Positions 26,484-34,696 of a DNA stretch of 64,000 nucleotides are shown here, piece by piece. Position 1 is the first letter of the stretch. Every line of letters begins with the position of its first letter. The position numbers and the translations under genes are program-made. Under the pieces are notes generated by a model, which saw only the letters and a list, made by a program, of their open reading frames with translations, searched no databases and had not been told where the DNA came from. Source of the DNA: Cohnella cholangitidis (GTDB lineage Bacteria; Bacillota; Bacilli; Paenibacillales; Paenibacillaceae); NCBI RefSeq assembly GCF_014107495.1, contig NZ_CP041969.1, positions 3,149,501-3,213,500 of the forward strand, in the 5' to 3' direction.

Positions 26484-28913
26484 ATGATCAGCGCGAACGA
26501 TTGGAAGCAAGAGCAAGAGCGGTTGGATCTGGTGACAACGCAACTGCAATCGAGGATCGCCGAGCTGGAGCCTGAGGTGGCAGGACTTCGCAATCAAGTG
26601 ACGGACTTTCGCAAACGTTTCTGGGAGGAGGTTACGGTCAACGCCAGCACGCATGAAGATTTCGAAGAAACCTTCTACAGCATCAAGCAGCAAGAAGCGC
26701 TTTTATCCGAGCGGGAGAGAAGTCACCGTCTTCGCGTGCAGCAATGGAATAACATGAAGCGGCTGCTGCCGTCTCCCTTCTTCGGACGCATCGATTTTGA
26801 AGAGGAAGGGATGGGCTCTAGCGAGCCCATTTACATCGGAGTGTCGTCCTTGGTCGATGAAGAGGGCATGAATTTTCTCGTTTACGATTGGAGGACGCCC
26901 ATCGCAAGCATGTATTACGACTATTCCCCGGGGGAGGTCGCTTATCGAACGCCTGGCGGGCTCGTCAAAGGGAAGATGCTGTTAAAGCGGCAATACCAAA
27001 TTCGCGATGGCCGTCTCCGGAATGTATTCGACACTAGCGTAACGATCGGCGACGAGCTGCTTCAACAGGTGCTCGGCAAAGGTGCGGATGCGCAAATGAA
27101 GAGCATCGTGGCGACGATCCAGAAGGAACAGAACGCGATCATACGCGACGATAAGAGCCGCATGCTTATCGTGCAGGGCGCGGCCGGCAGCGGGAAGACG
27201 TCCGCCGCGCTGCAGCGGGCGGCGTATCTGCTGTATAAGTACCGCGATAGGCTCACGGCCGATCAAATCGTTTTATTTTCGCCGAATCCGATGTTCAACA
27301 GTTACGTATCCACAGTCCTTCCCGAGCTTGGCGAGGAAAACATGCAGCAGACGACCTTCCAGGAATACCTGGGATTTTGGCTTGAATCCGCTATGCGGCT
27401 GGAGGACCCGTTCGATCAACTCGAATACGTATTGGCTGCGCAACCGACGAAAGCGTACGAAGCGCGGCTGCAAGGGATTCGATATAAAGCGTCGGAAGCT
27501 TTCCTTCAAGCGCTCCAAAGCTACGCAAATTGGCTTTGTCGGGAAGGGATGAAATTTAGCGGCATCGAATTCATGGGTCGCGAGTTGATTACGGCGAAGC
27601 AAATGGAATCGCAATTTTACAGCTACGACAGTTCGATCCGATTGGAGAATCGCGTCGCTCTGCTGCGGGAGTGGCTGCTCCGGGAACTGACGGATTTGGA
27701 ACGCAAGGAGCGGGACGCGACTTGGGTTCAAGACGAGCTCGATTACCTCGATAACGAGCAATATGACGAGGCCTACAAAACGCTGCTGAAAAAGTACCGG
27801 CGGGAAGAAGCGGTTTTCGATTTTACCCAGCAGTACGTCGATGCCTATGGCGATTTCCCTAATCGGGAGCAAGGGGAGGAGAACGTCTTCGATTTTGCCG
27901 GCCAGGAAGAAGAGCTTCTTCGCCGGATGGTCGTGAAGGAACGCTTCCAGCCGTTGCGGCGGGACGTCAAACGGTTCAAGTTCGTGGACGTGATCGGGCT
28001 GTACGGCCAGTTGTTTGGGGATGAAGCCGATTATCGCCGGATGACCGGCGGTTCTGAAGTACCCGAACATTGGTCGGAAATGGGCAGGCAAACGAAAGAG
28101 AAGCTGGACCGGTTCGAGTTGTTCTATGAGGATGCCACCCCGTTCCTGTATGTCAAAGAACTCGTGGAAGGCTTGCGAAGCAATACCGATGTGCGGTATG
28201 TGTTCGTAGATGAAGGCCAAGATTATTCACCCTTCCAGTATGCATTCCTCAAACGGCTGTTTCCGCGTGCCCGCATGACGGTGCTTGGCGATTTCGGCCA
28301 GGCGATATTCGCTCAAGCTACGAATTTGCACGAGGAGGATTCGCCGTTAGTCCGCCTGTACGGCAAAGAAGAAACGAGGCTTATTCGCCTCGTTCGCAGT
28401 TATCGTTCTACTCAAGAAATCGTGGCGTTTACGAAGTCGTTGTTGCCCGGGGGAGGGGAAATCGTACCTTTCGAAAGAAGCGGGGGAAAGCCCCGTTTAT
28501 TGAAGCTAGGTAGCAGTGAGGAGCGGGCGGCGCGTATCATGGAAGACCTCGCGAGCCTGAAAGCCGAAGGCTTTGATTCGATTGCCGTCATAACGAAGAC
28601 CTCGGCGGAAAGCCGCGAAGCCTACGAAGCATTGACGGCCAAGGGAGGCGAGGCGCTGCGGCTCATCACGAAAGATACGCTCACCTTCGAGAAGGGGATA
28701 GCAATTATTCCCTCCTATCTGGCCAAAGGCGTCGAGTTCGACGCGGTGCTGGTCTACGACGCTTCATCCCGAACATACAGCCGTGAGAGCGAACGCAAGC
28801 TTTTCTATACCGTTTGTACTCGTGCCATGCATCGGCTTAGACTGTACACGACAGGGGAAATGACGCCGTATATGCAGGGACTCGATACGGATTTATATGA
28901 AGTAGGGCTATAA
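26484..28913 (+). CDS. helD: RNA-polymerase recycling DNA helicase HelD
   Basis: About 809 aa. N-terminal coiled coil (about 5-75) that enters the RNA polymerase secondary channel, Walker A VQGAAGSGKTSA (about 230), UvrD-like 1A/2A domains, Walker B VFVDEGQDYSPFQ (about 573), Q of GDFGQAIFA, and RSYRSTQEIVAFT. HelD releases RNA polymerase from DNA in Gram-positives. ATG 26484 is used; the GTG at 26472 is only 1 nt from SD AAGGAG and so unlikely. Monocistronic, closed by a strong hairpin. Confidence 0.92.
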   Translation: MISANDWKQEQERLDLVTTQLQSRIAELEPEVAGLRNQVTDFRKRFWEEVTVNASTHEDFEETFYSIKQQEALLSERERSHRLRVQQWNNMKRLLPSPFFGRIDFEEEGMGSSEPIYIGVSSLVDEEGMNFLVYDWRTPIASMYYDYSPGEVAYRTPGGLVKGKMLLKRQYQIRDGRLRNVFDTSVTIGDELLQQVLGKGADAQMKSIVATIQKEQNAIIRDDKSRMLIVQGAAGSGKTSAALQRAAYLLYKYRDRLTADQIVLFSPNPMFNSYVSTVLPELGEENMQQTTFQEYLGFWLESAMRLEDPFDQLEYVLAAQPTKAYEARLQGIRYKASEAFLQALQSYANWLCREGMKFSGIEFMGRELITAKQMESQFYSYDSSIRLENRVALLREWLLRELTDLERKERDATWVQDELDYLDNEQYDEAYKTLLKKYRREEAVFDFTQQYVDAYGDFPNREQGEENVFDFAGQEEELLRRMVVKERFQPLRRDVKRFKFVDVIGLYGQLFGDEADYRRMTGGSEVPEHWSEMGRQTKEKLDRFELFYEDATPFLYVKELVEGLRSNTDVRYVFVDEGQDYSPFQYAFLKRLFPRARMTVLGDFGQAIFAQATNLHEEDSPLVRLYGKEETRLIRLVRSYRSTQEIVAFTKSLLPGGGEIVPFERSGGKPRLLKLGSSEERAARIMEDLASLKAEGFDSIAVITKTSAESREAYEALTAKGGEALRLITKDTLTFEKGIAIIPSYLAKGVEFDAVLVYDASSRTYSRESERKLFYTVCTRAMHRLRLYTTGEMTPYMQGLDTDLYEVGL

Positions 28914-28998
28914 CCTTCCATTGATCTCGGTTCTTTTCCTCGCTCCAACGTGACTCGCCGAATATCAAGCAACTTGATCGAAACCCTGATCCTGTCGT

Positions 28999-29037
28999 AA
29001 GGCACTTTAAAGTGGTCACCCCACTTTAAAGTGCCTT
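28999..29037. terminator. Strong hairpin after helD
   Basis: Perfect 17-bp arms (AAGGCACTTTAAAGTGG and its complement), 5-nt loop TCACC, followed by CTTATGTT. It could serve both strands. Confidence 0.8.
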
Positions 29038-29088
29038 CTTATGTTATCTGAACGCATCGATTATGGTTGATGTACGGCAATCACAATC

Positions 29089-29220
29089 TTATACAAGGGA
29101 AGGTAATGAACCCAGCTCATAGAAAACGAGAACCGTCCATTTCGTAGAGACGAGTTCCAATGCGCGCCGATAATGACAGGGCGATTCGTTATCGTCGGGA
29201 AGGATCGGATGATCGTGCAT
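29089..29220 (-). pseudogene. N-terminal remnant of an HxlR-family regulator
   Basis: 43 codons reading MHDHPILPDDNESPCHYRRA then LELVSTKWTVLVFYELG, the usual HxlR start (Cys, then ...KW..L...L). It breaks off after one helix at a TAA. It lies 4 bp after the VOC gene on the same strand with an SD-like GGAG, so it was once its operon partner. Confidence 0.6.
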
Positions 29221-29224
29221 TCCG

Positions 29225-29965
29225 TTAATCTCCTTCGGGTTGATAGCAGACTAAATTAAGTTCATCTAATCGCGCGGTGGCCTCCGGCACTTCTTCGAGC
29301 TCTTGATCGGATAGAGATAGATTATTCGCTGCTATTATATAAGTTCTCGCAAGATCGATCTCGTCCATGGAGACGGCGATGTCGGCTCGCAATACATAAG
29401 CTTTGAAACGGAGGGCCGCCGATGCTTCTTCGGCTTTCGAGAAAACCGGATCCAATACTTTGGCAGCCTCCGCGGGTTCGTCTTTGGCATACGCCAATCG
29501 GTACGCGGTTTCGAACGCATTCGCCAACCTTGACGGGCGCGCCGGCCGATCATTTCGGATCGGCTCGGGAGAATCGCGTTTCTGCCCGATCAATAAGCGA
29601 TTTCCGGCGGGATCGATAAGGTTAAATCTTCGGTCTTCCGCAAGATTGTTCAGTTTCGAGATTCTTGGGAACCCCTTGGAAGGGATCTTGCGGTAGGCTT
29701 CTTTTAGTTTATCGCAAAATTGAGCGTATACGGCATCCACATCAGGAACGCTCACATAACACATGCTGTAAGAGTTGGTCGGTTCTAATTGTTTTAGTAC
29801 GAAAAAATGCAATTCCGCAACCCGGTGACGGACGCAGGCGTATAGGTTGGGTTTGGCTTGCCTATAAGTTACCTCGAAGCCTAATGCTTGGTAGAAATCC
29901 AACTGTTCGTCTATGGACCTGCAAGGGAAAATGGGGATTGCTATTCCATTCCGTTCTGTTGACAA
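29225..29965 (-). CDS. VOC-domain protein with helical C-terminal extension
   Basis: 246 aa. Residues 1-128 are a bleomycin-resistance-type VOC fold (IPIFPCRSIDEQLDFYQALGF; NLIDPAGNRLLIGQ). Residues about 145-240 form an alpha-helical tail of TPR-like helix pairs (LAYAKDEPAEAAKVLDPV; LRADIAVSMDEIDLARTYII), not part of the usual 120-aa family. The VOC half looks like the BRP group that binds antibiotics without catalysis. An HxlR fragment follows it. Confidence 0.85.
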   Translation of the reverse strand: MSTERNGIAIPIFPCRSIDEQLDFYQALGFEVTYRQAKPNLYACVRHRVAELHFFVLKQLEPTNSYSMCYVSVPDVDAVYAQFCDKLKEAYRKIPSKGFPRISKLNNLAEDRRFNLIDPAGNRLLIGQKRDSPEPIRNDRPARPSRLANAFETAYRLAYAKDEPAEAAKVLDPVFSKAEEASAALRFKAYVLRADIAVSMDEIDLARTYIIAANNLSLSDQELEEVPEATARLDELNLVCYQPEGD

Positions 29966-30114
29966 GGGACCAACCTCCGCGCTCGGTTAAATTCGCTTAC
30001 CCCCTTATCGTACAACATTCATGCAAATGCTAATGTTCATCCGGTTTTGGCTTGGTATTAGAGTGGTTTGTATTCATAATCCGTCAATTGCTTTAATCAT
30101 TTATTTGAAGGTTT

Positions 30115-30480
30115 ATGGCTGCGTCAGGTATTCGTCGCTTGACCCGACAGCTTGCTTCTGATCCGGCTTAACGACACCGTTCCCAGCAGATATGGCGCTC
30201 GTACAAACGCTCCACCGTCTGTTTGGTGAACAGGGCGCAGCTCGTGTCTTCCAAGGCTTGAATGGATAAGAAGGAAGGCGTATCGGTCAGGAAAGACCGG
30301 TAGTCGGTGAAAAACTGCCCTTCCGTTATGAAGCTTTTGATGTGCTCGGTTCCGTATTCGTTCTCGTAATACATGCGAACCAGCCCCTGGGCGCAATAAT
30401 AGACTTGTTCGCAGAATTAGCCGCCGTGCAGGAGATAGCGCCCTTTCTTCACGGTTTTCCAATGGATTTGTTCCCGAAAA
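30115..30480 (-). pseudogene. Decayed Crp/Fnr-family regulator
   Basis: One frame reads KKGRYLLHGG, stop (TAA), FCEQVYYCAQGLVRMYYENE, then EHIKSFITEGQFFTDYRSFL and SIQALEDTSCALFTKQTVER, ending WERCR. This is the cyclic-nucleotide-binding (cNMP) fold of Crp/Fnr proteins. The in-frame stop, missing N-terminus, and loss of the HTH part (traces such as KRRIPDAA after the second stop) mark it as a pseudogene. Confidence 0.75.
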
Positions 30481-30572
30481 TAGAGCCATTACTCACACTA
30501 ACAATAGCACGAATTGGCATGTCGTTGCGATAAAGGATGGAAAACGAAGAGGTGGATATGAAGCCCTGAGAT

Positions 30573-30613
30573 TGACATTCCTCGGGGAAACATACTACAC
30601 TGTGTAGTATGTA
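30573..30613 (+). promoter_or_regulatory. Promoter and BlaI-type operator of the BlaI-M56 operon
   Basis: TTGACA -35 at 30573-30578 and a -10 (TACACT, 30597-30602, spacer 18) lie inside a perfect palindrome at 30591-30613: arms ACATACTACA and TGTAGTATGT around CTG. The palindrome recurs upstream of lgt (31871-31895). The TACA...TGTA core is typical of BlaI/MecI sites, so the repressor encoded at 30627 is the likely ligand. Confidence 0.8.
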
Positions 30614-30626
30614 AGGATGTGATGGC

Positions 30627-31058
30627 ATGAAAATTAAAAAACTGAACGTGAGCGGAGAAGGACTGAATCGCTTTTTCGGTCCGCTCGAAGCTAAGATCAT
30701 GGATATTCTCTGGTCTTCCGACGGGTTGAGCATCAAGGATGTGCAGTCGATCCTTAACCAGGGCAATCCGATTTCGGTTAATGCCGTAATGACGGTGATG
30801 AACCGGCTGCTGGACAAAGGCCATCTGTCGAAAGTTCAGACCGGGACAGGCAGAACCCAAGCCGCGCGGTTCAGCACCGTGCAAACGAGGGAACAGTTTC
30901 TCTCGGAACAGACGAAAGAAGTGTCGCAAGGACTTATTCAAGAGTATGGAAGCTTGGTCGTGAGCCACATGATCGATGCGCTCGACGATGTCGATCAGGA
31001 GACGATCGCGAAGCTGGAACGCAAATTAAGCGAAATCAAAAGAGGAAAAAAAGGATGA
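30627..31058 (+). CDS. BlaI/MecI/CopY-family transcriptional repressor
   Basis: 143 aa. Winged-helix domain at residues 12-85 (RFFGPLEAKIMDILWSSDGL; SVNAVMTVMNRLLDKGHLSK), then a helical dimerisation part to RKLSEIKRGKKG, where BlaI-type repressors are cleaved or released. It overlaps the next gene (M56 protease) by 4 bp (ATGA). Two matching operators in this region make it the probable regulator of itself, the protease and lgt. Confidence 0.92.
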   Translation: MKIKKLNVSGEGLNRFFGPLEAKIMDILWSSDGLSIKDVQSILNQGNPISVNAVMTVMNRLLDKGHLSKVQTGTGRTQAARFSTVQTREQFLSEQTKEVSQGLIQEYGSLVVSHMIDALDDVDQETIAKLERKLSEIKRGKKG

Positions 31059-31852
31059 ACCCTCCGGTTAAGCTGAAGTGGATCTATGCGTTGACGGTCG
31101 CGTTTATTGCTTTTGTCAGCGTGCAGATGGGGCTGTTCGTCGCTCATCAACTGGGAGACGGCGGGCTGCGCGGCACAGTCGCGACTTATATCGTCATCGA
31201 TGTAATTATCGGGTTCACGCTCGCAAAAGCGGTCTGGCGGATCATTGCGCAGACGTATTTATCGCGAAAATGGCATAGGCGGTTTTGCGCCGGCGAGCAC
31301 GACAAACTGACGAAGCGTCTTAACTTCAAGTACCGCGGTTTGGGAACGGAAATCATCGTCGTGAAAGACGATGCGTTCGTTGCGCTGGCGATAGGTATGC
31401 GGAAGCCGAAAATCGTTGTCTCGACCGCGGTTATCGATTATTTCAGCGAAAATGAAGTAAAGGCGATTCTGCTGCACGAGTGGCATCATTGCCGCAATCG
31501 GGATAATGCGAAGATGTTCCTGATGACGCTGCTGACGGATGCATTCGGGTATTGGCCGATAATGAAGCCGATCTTCCGCTACTATCAGACATGGACGGAA
31601 CTGCTTGCCGATCGTTTCGCGATCCGTCGGATGGGGACGGAGTTGCATCTGGCCAACGTTCTCTTAAAGTTGTCGAAGTGGGGGAAAGTGCGGCAACCCG
31701 CGGCTGCCGTTCACTTCGCGACGACGATGCATTATCGAATCATGCAGGTTCTGGAGCCTGACAAGACGGTGAAGGTAAAAGTAGCGGTACTTAGACCGTT
31801 GCTTGCATCCTTTTCGCTGTTGCTGCTCTTAATGTTGGGCGGGGATTCTTAA
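31055..31852 (+). CDS. M56-family membrane metallopeptidase (short BlaR1-like)
   Basis: 265 aa. N-terminal TM helices (IYALTVAFIAFVSVQMGLFV and next), gluzincin site LLHEWHHCRNRD (HExxH type, zinc H/H) at about residue 138, third-ligand region TELLADRFAIRR, and a last TM helix at the C-terminus. It lacks the extracellular penicillin-binding sensor of BlaR1/MecR1, so the inducing signal is not a beta-lactam by that route. It probably inactivates the co-encoded BlaI-type repressor. Confidence 0.88.
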   Translation: MNPPVKLKWIYALTVAFIAFVSVQMGLFVAHQLGDGGLRGTVATYIVIDVIIGFTLAKAVWRIIAQTYLSRKWHRRFCAGEHDKLTKRLNFKYRGLGTEIIVVKDDAFVALAIGMRKPKIVVSTAVIDYFSENEVKAILLHEWHHCRNRDNAKMFLMTLLTDAFGYWPIMKPIFRYYQTWTELLADRFAIRRMGTELHLANVLLKLSKWGKVRQPAAAVHFATTMHYRIMQVLEPDKTVKVKVAVLRPLLASFSLLLLLMLGGDS

Positions 31853-31870
31853 TCCCCCTTTTTTTAAGCA

Positions 31871-31895
31871 ATCATACTACAGCGTGTAGTATGAT
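31871..31895. promoter_or_regulatory. BlaI-type operator upstream of lgt
   Basis: Perfect palindrome with 11-bp arms ATCATACTACA and TGTAGTATGAT around GCG, sharing the ATACTACA/TGTAGTAT core with the operator at 30591-30613. It lies 46 bp before the lgt start. Confidence 0.8.
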
Positions 31896-31940
31896 GATGG
31901 CGGCTAAAAATGAAGACAAACCATCTAGGAGGGTAAGAGA

Positions 31941-32723
31941 ATGAGAGTTATTTTATTTACGATTGGAGATTTTCATGTCCATTCTTACGGAGTCGTCGTG
32001 GCTATAGCCGTGCTACTGGCGCTTGGGGTAGCCCGTTACTTGGCTGCGGGAACTCCGTACCGGGAGCATATCGCGAACATGGTGCCCTATCTGTTCGTCG
32101 GCGCGATCGTGTCGGCGCGTATCTGGCACGTTTTCTTTTTTCAATGGGACTATTATTCGAAGCATCTAACGGAAATCGTATATATCTGGAATGGCGGGAT
32201 CGCGATCCAAGGAGCGTTGATCGGCGGATTCGTCGCTATGGTTATTTACGCGAAGAAGCACCGTTTGTCATTCTGGCAGTTGGCCGATATCCTGGCTCCG
32301 GCAATCGTATTGGGGCAGTCGGTCGGAAGAATTGCCTGTTTTCTGAACGGAGACGCGTACGGCTCGCCGACCGGCTCGGGCTTCGGAATCGTCTACCCGG
32401 AAGGCACGATGGCTTACGACGTTTACGGCTCGCAGCCGCTGTGGCCGGCGGAAATATGGGAGGGTCAGTGGGATTTGATCGTATTCGTGTCGCTGCTCCT
32501 GTTGAGGAGCAGGAAGTGGTCACCCGGAGTGCTCTTCCTGGTCTATAATATCCTATACTCGTTCGGGCGATTTCATCTGGAATGGCTGCGGGGAGATTCG
32601 CCGCGCTACGCGTTTCATTGGACGGCCGGACAGTGGACCAGCTTCGGCGTGTTCGTGGTTAGCGCATGCCTGATAGCGTTCCTTGTCATTCGCGATCGAA
32701 GTAAAGTACCGGTGCTTCAGTGA
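31941..32723 (+). CDS. lgt: Prolipoprotein diacylglyceryl transferase paralogue
   Basis: 260 aa, about seven TM helices. Lgt motifs: FHVHSYGVVVAIAVLLA, GGIAIQGALIGGF, and the signature GRIACFLNGDAYG with the essential Arg. It transfers diacylglyceryl from phosphatidylglycerol to the lipobox Cys. SD GGAGGG. A BlaI-type operator upstream joins it to the repressor/protease operon, so this is probably an inducible second copy and not the housekeeping lgt. Confidence 0.93.
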   Translation: MRVILFTIGDFHVHSYGVVVAIAVLLALGVARYLAAGTPYREHIANMVPYLFVGAIVSARIWHVFFFQWDYYSKHLTEIVYIWNGGIAIQGALIGGFVAMVIYAKKHRLSFWQLADILAPAIVLGQSVGRIACFLNGDAYGSPTGSGFGIVYPEGTMAYDVYGSQPLWPAEIWEGQWDLIVFVSLLLLRSRKWSPGVLFLVYNILYSFGRFHLEWLRGDSPRYAFHWTAGQWTSFGVFVVSACLIAFLVIRDRSKVPVLQ

Positions 32724-32849
32724 CGGTCCGTTAAACCCTACTTAAGTATCTATGCGATCAAATCGTACTGAAGATATAATGCGTGTGAATCGACGCGAAT
32801 CGTTCGGTTCAACCATTTGCAGATCGCAAAATACCAAGGAGGGGAACAA

Positions 32850-33518
32850 ATGGAAACTCATAGAAAGTCCGCAACCCTTGCGGGCGTACTTTTTTTACTT
32901 GCGACGGTTACGTATCTTTCAGGAAGTGCAATGATTGAATCGATCATGAGCGCTCCGGATTATCTCGCCGATGTTTATTCTAAGAAAAACCAAGTCGTCG
33001 CGGGGGCATTGCTTGAATTCGTGAATTCCGCCGCTGTCGTCGGAATCGCGATCGTACTATTCCCGATCTTGAAGCGGCATAACGAAAAAATCGCCGTAGG
33101 CTACGTTGGTTTTCGGGTGATCGAGGCTGTACTCCTCATCGTCGGGTCCATCGGTCCATTATTAGCAGTTAAATTAAGTCAAGAGTATATCGCGGCGGGA
33201 TCCCCGTCCGACTCTTATTTTCACGTACTAGGAACGTTATCGGCGGAAGGGAGCTTTCTGGCTTTTCAGCTGGCCATGATAGTGCTTGGTTCGTACAGTC
33301 TTTTGTTTTGTTATTTGTTGTATCGGTCCCAACTCATTCCGCGATTCTTATCCGTCTTAGGACTCATTGGATATGCATCGTTGTCGGCCAGCGCTATAGT
33401 GGAACTTATGGGCCATAATGGAATGTTTCTATATATACCGGGAGCTCTTTTCGAGATCGGAATGCCGATTTGGTTGATCGTCAAAGGGTTCAATAGACAC
33501 GGCATGGTGGAACGATAG
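32850..33518 (+). CDS. DUF4386 family membrane protein
   Basis: 222 aa from ATG 32850 (SD AAGGAGGGG at 32836-32844). About six TM helices with the DUF4386 pattern: KSATLAGVLFLLATVTYLSG, VVAGALLEFVNSAAVVGIAI, FRVIEAVLLIVGSI, LPRFLSVLGLIGYAS. Function unknown; such genes are common near regulators in Paenibacillus. Confidence 0.85.
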   Translation: METHRKSATLAGVLFLLATVTYLSGSAMIESIMSAPDYLADVYSKKNQVVAGALLEFVNSAAVVGIAIVLFPILKRHNEKIAVGYVGFRVIEAVLLIVGSIGPLLAVKLSQEYIAAGSPSDSYFHVLGTLSAEGSFLAFQLAMIVLGSYSLLFCYLLYRSQLIPRFLSVLGLIGYASLSASAIVELMGHNGMFLYIPGALFEIGMPIWLIVKGFNRHGMVER

Positions 33519-33552
33519 CCGGAACGAACCGCCGGGAAGTTCCGCGGTCCCT

Positions 33553-33657
33553 TCAACGCAGTCGGCGGGCGGGGATTCCTCATCCTCGGATCAAGTGAAG
33601 ATTACGAAAGAACAATACGGTAAAATCAATAATGGCATGACCTATCAAGAAGGGTAA
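33553..33657 (+). pseudogene. Remnant of a DUF3862-like lipoprotein
   Basis: A short open stretch reads GGDSSSSDQVKITKEQYGKI, then NNGMTYQEG and TAA. The phrase ITKEQYxKINNGMTYxE is the start of DUF3862/SmpA-like repeats, with a Ser-rich linker before it. No start codon or signal peptide remains. Confidence 0.5.
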
Positions 33658-33664
33658 CGGAAAT

Positions 33665-34369
33665 CTAATCTCGCTTCCGAGGAGTACGGCGCGATTGCTC
33701 CACCAGCTTCCTAGCCTCGTGCCGGTCCGTGACCTGAAGCTTGTTGAGGATGGTGGAGACGTGGTTGGCGACGGTCTTGGCGCTGATGAATAGGCTAGCG
33801 GCGATTTGCGCATTGGTGTCCCCGCTGGCGATGCGCGCCAAGATTTCCGATTCGCGCCGCGTCAGCTCGGAGAAAGCCGGATTCGATGCCAGCATCGGCT
33901 TGCCCAGCCCGGATTCGGTATCCTCTGCGGAATCGTCCAAGACCGGCGAAGACTTCGAGGCAAAATAATGCATCATCCGCTCCGCGATTCCCGTGCTGAA
34001 TACGGCTCTGCCGCTTCCCACCATGCGAATCGCCTGAAGCAGCTCATCCTCGTCCGCATCCTTCAGGACGTAACCTTTGGCTCCGACCCGCATCGCGGTG
34101 AAGACCGATTGATCGTCCCGATACATCGTGAGGATGAGGACTTCGGTGGACGGATAACGTTCCCTAATGACTTGGGTCGCTTCGATTCCGTTAATGCCGG
34201 GCATGCGTATATCCATCAGCACAAGGTCGGGCAGCAACTCGCCCGCCAGCTTGATCGCCTCTTCTCCGCTTGCCGCTTCCCCGACGACCTTCAAATCTTC
34301 CGTCGTCGCCAGCAAGCTGCGAACCCCGTTCCGAAACATCGGATGATCCTCGGCTATGACGATTCTCAT
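33665..34369 (-). CDS. NarL/LuxR-family response regulator
   Basis: 234 aa from ATG 34369 (MRIVIAEDHPMFRNG), preferred to the ATG at 34378 because SD GAGAGG then has 9-nt spacing. Receiver with E7/D8 pocket and phospho-acceptor D53 (VLMDIRMPGING); LuxR HTH near the C-terminus (TNAQIAASLFISAKTVANHV). A linker of about 30 residues (SSPVLDDSAEDTESGL) is longer than usual. Last gene of the operon with the split kinase. Confidence 0.9.
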   Translation of the reverse strand: MRIVIAEDHPMFRNGVRSLLATTEDLKVVGEAASGEEAIKLAGELLPDLVLMDIRMPGINGIEATQVIRERYPSTEVLILTMYRDDQSVFTAMRVGAKGYVLKDADEDELLQAIRMVGSGRAVFSTGIAERMMHYFASKSSPVLDDSAEDTESGLGKPMLASNPAFSELTRRESEILARIASGDTNAQIAASLFISAKTVANHVSTILNKLQVTDRHEARKLVEQSRRTPRKRD

Positions 34370-34387
34370 TGGCGCCATCCTCTCGAT

Positions 34388-34696
34388 TTACAATAACGGC
34401 AAGGAAGCCCACACTCGCGTGCCGCCGCCCTCCAGCCGCTCGACCCCGCATTCCCCGCCAATCTCGGCAGCCCGCTCTCGCATAGAGATAAGGCCGATCC
34501 CGTCGGACGAACCCGACCATGCCGGTCGTTTCACTGCACCGACTCCAATGCCGTCGTCCGTCACTTCGACGAATAGCCGACCGGCCGTCATAACTTCAAG
34601 TTTCACCTTGCAGACGTCCGCTTCGGCATGCTTGACGACGTTTACTATCGACTCCGTCACGATCCGGTAAGCGGCTACTTCCACGGCAGCCCCCAT
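34388..34696 (-). CDS. HATPase_c domain of the split histidine kinase
   Basis: 102 aa: N-box VAAYRIVTESIVNVVKHAEA, G1 VEVTDDGIGVG, G2 GIGLISMRERAAEIGG, and the end GGGTRVWASLPL. It has no histidine or sensor. Its ATG overlaps the stop of the preceding kinase part (TAATG, shared A at 34696). Either reinitiation yields a separate ATPase subunit, or a one-base frameshift has divided a normal kinase. Ten to twenty nt precede the response regulator start. Confidence 0.75.
   Translation of the reverse strand: MGAAVEVAAYRIVTESIVNVVKHAEADVCKVKLEVMTAGRLFVEVTDDGIGVGAVKRPAWSGSSDGIGLISMRERAAEIGGECGVERLEGGGTRVWASLPLL

Noticed and set aside
27273..28220. 315-codon minus-strand frame inside helD
   Set aside because: Antisense shadow of a well-conserved helicase gene; no start signals.
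30124..30489. 121-codon minus-strand frame beginning MALFSGTNPLENREERALSP
   Set aside because: The Crp/Fnr homology lies in a different frame; this is a shadow of the pseudogene.
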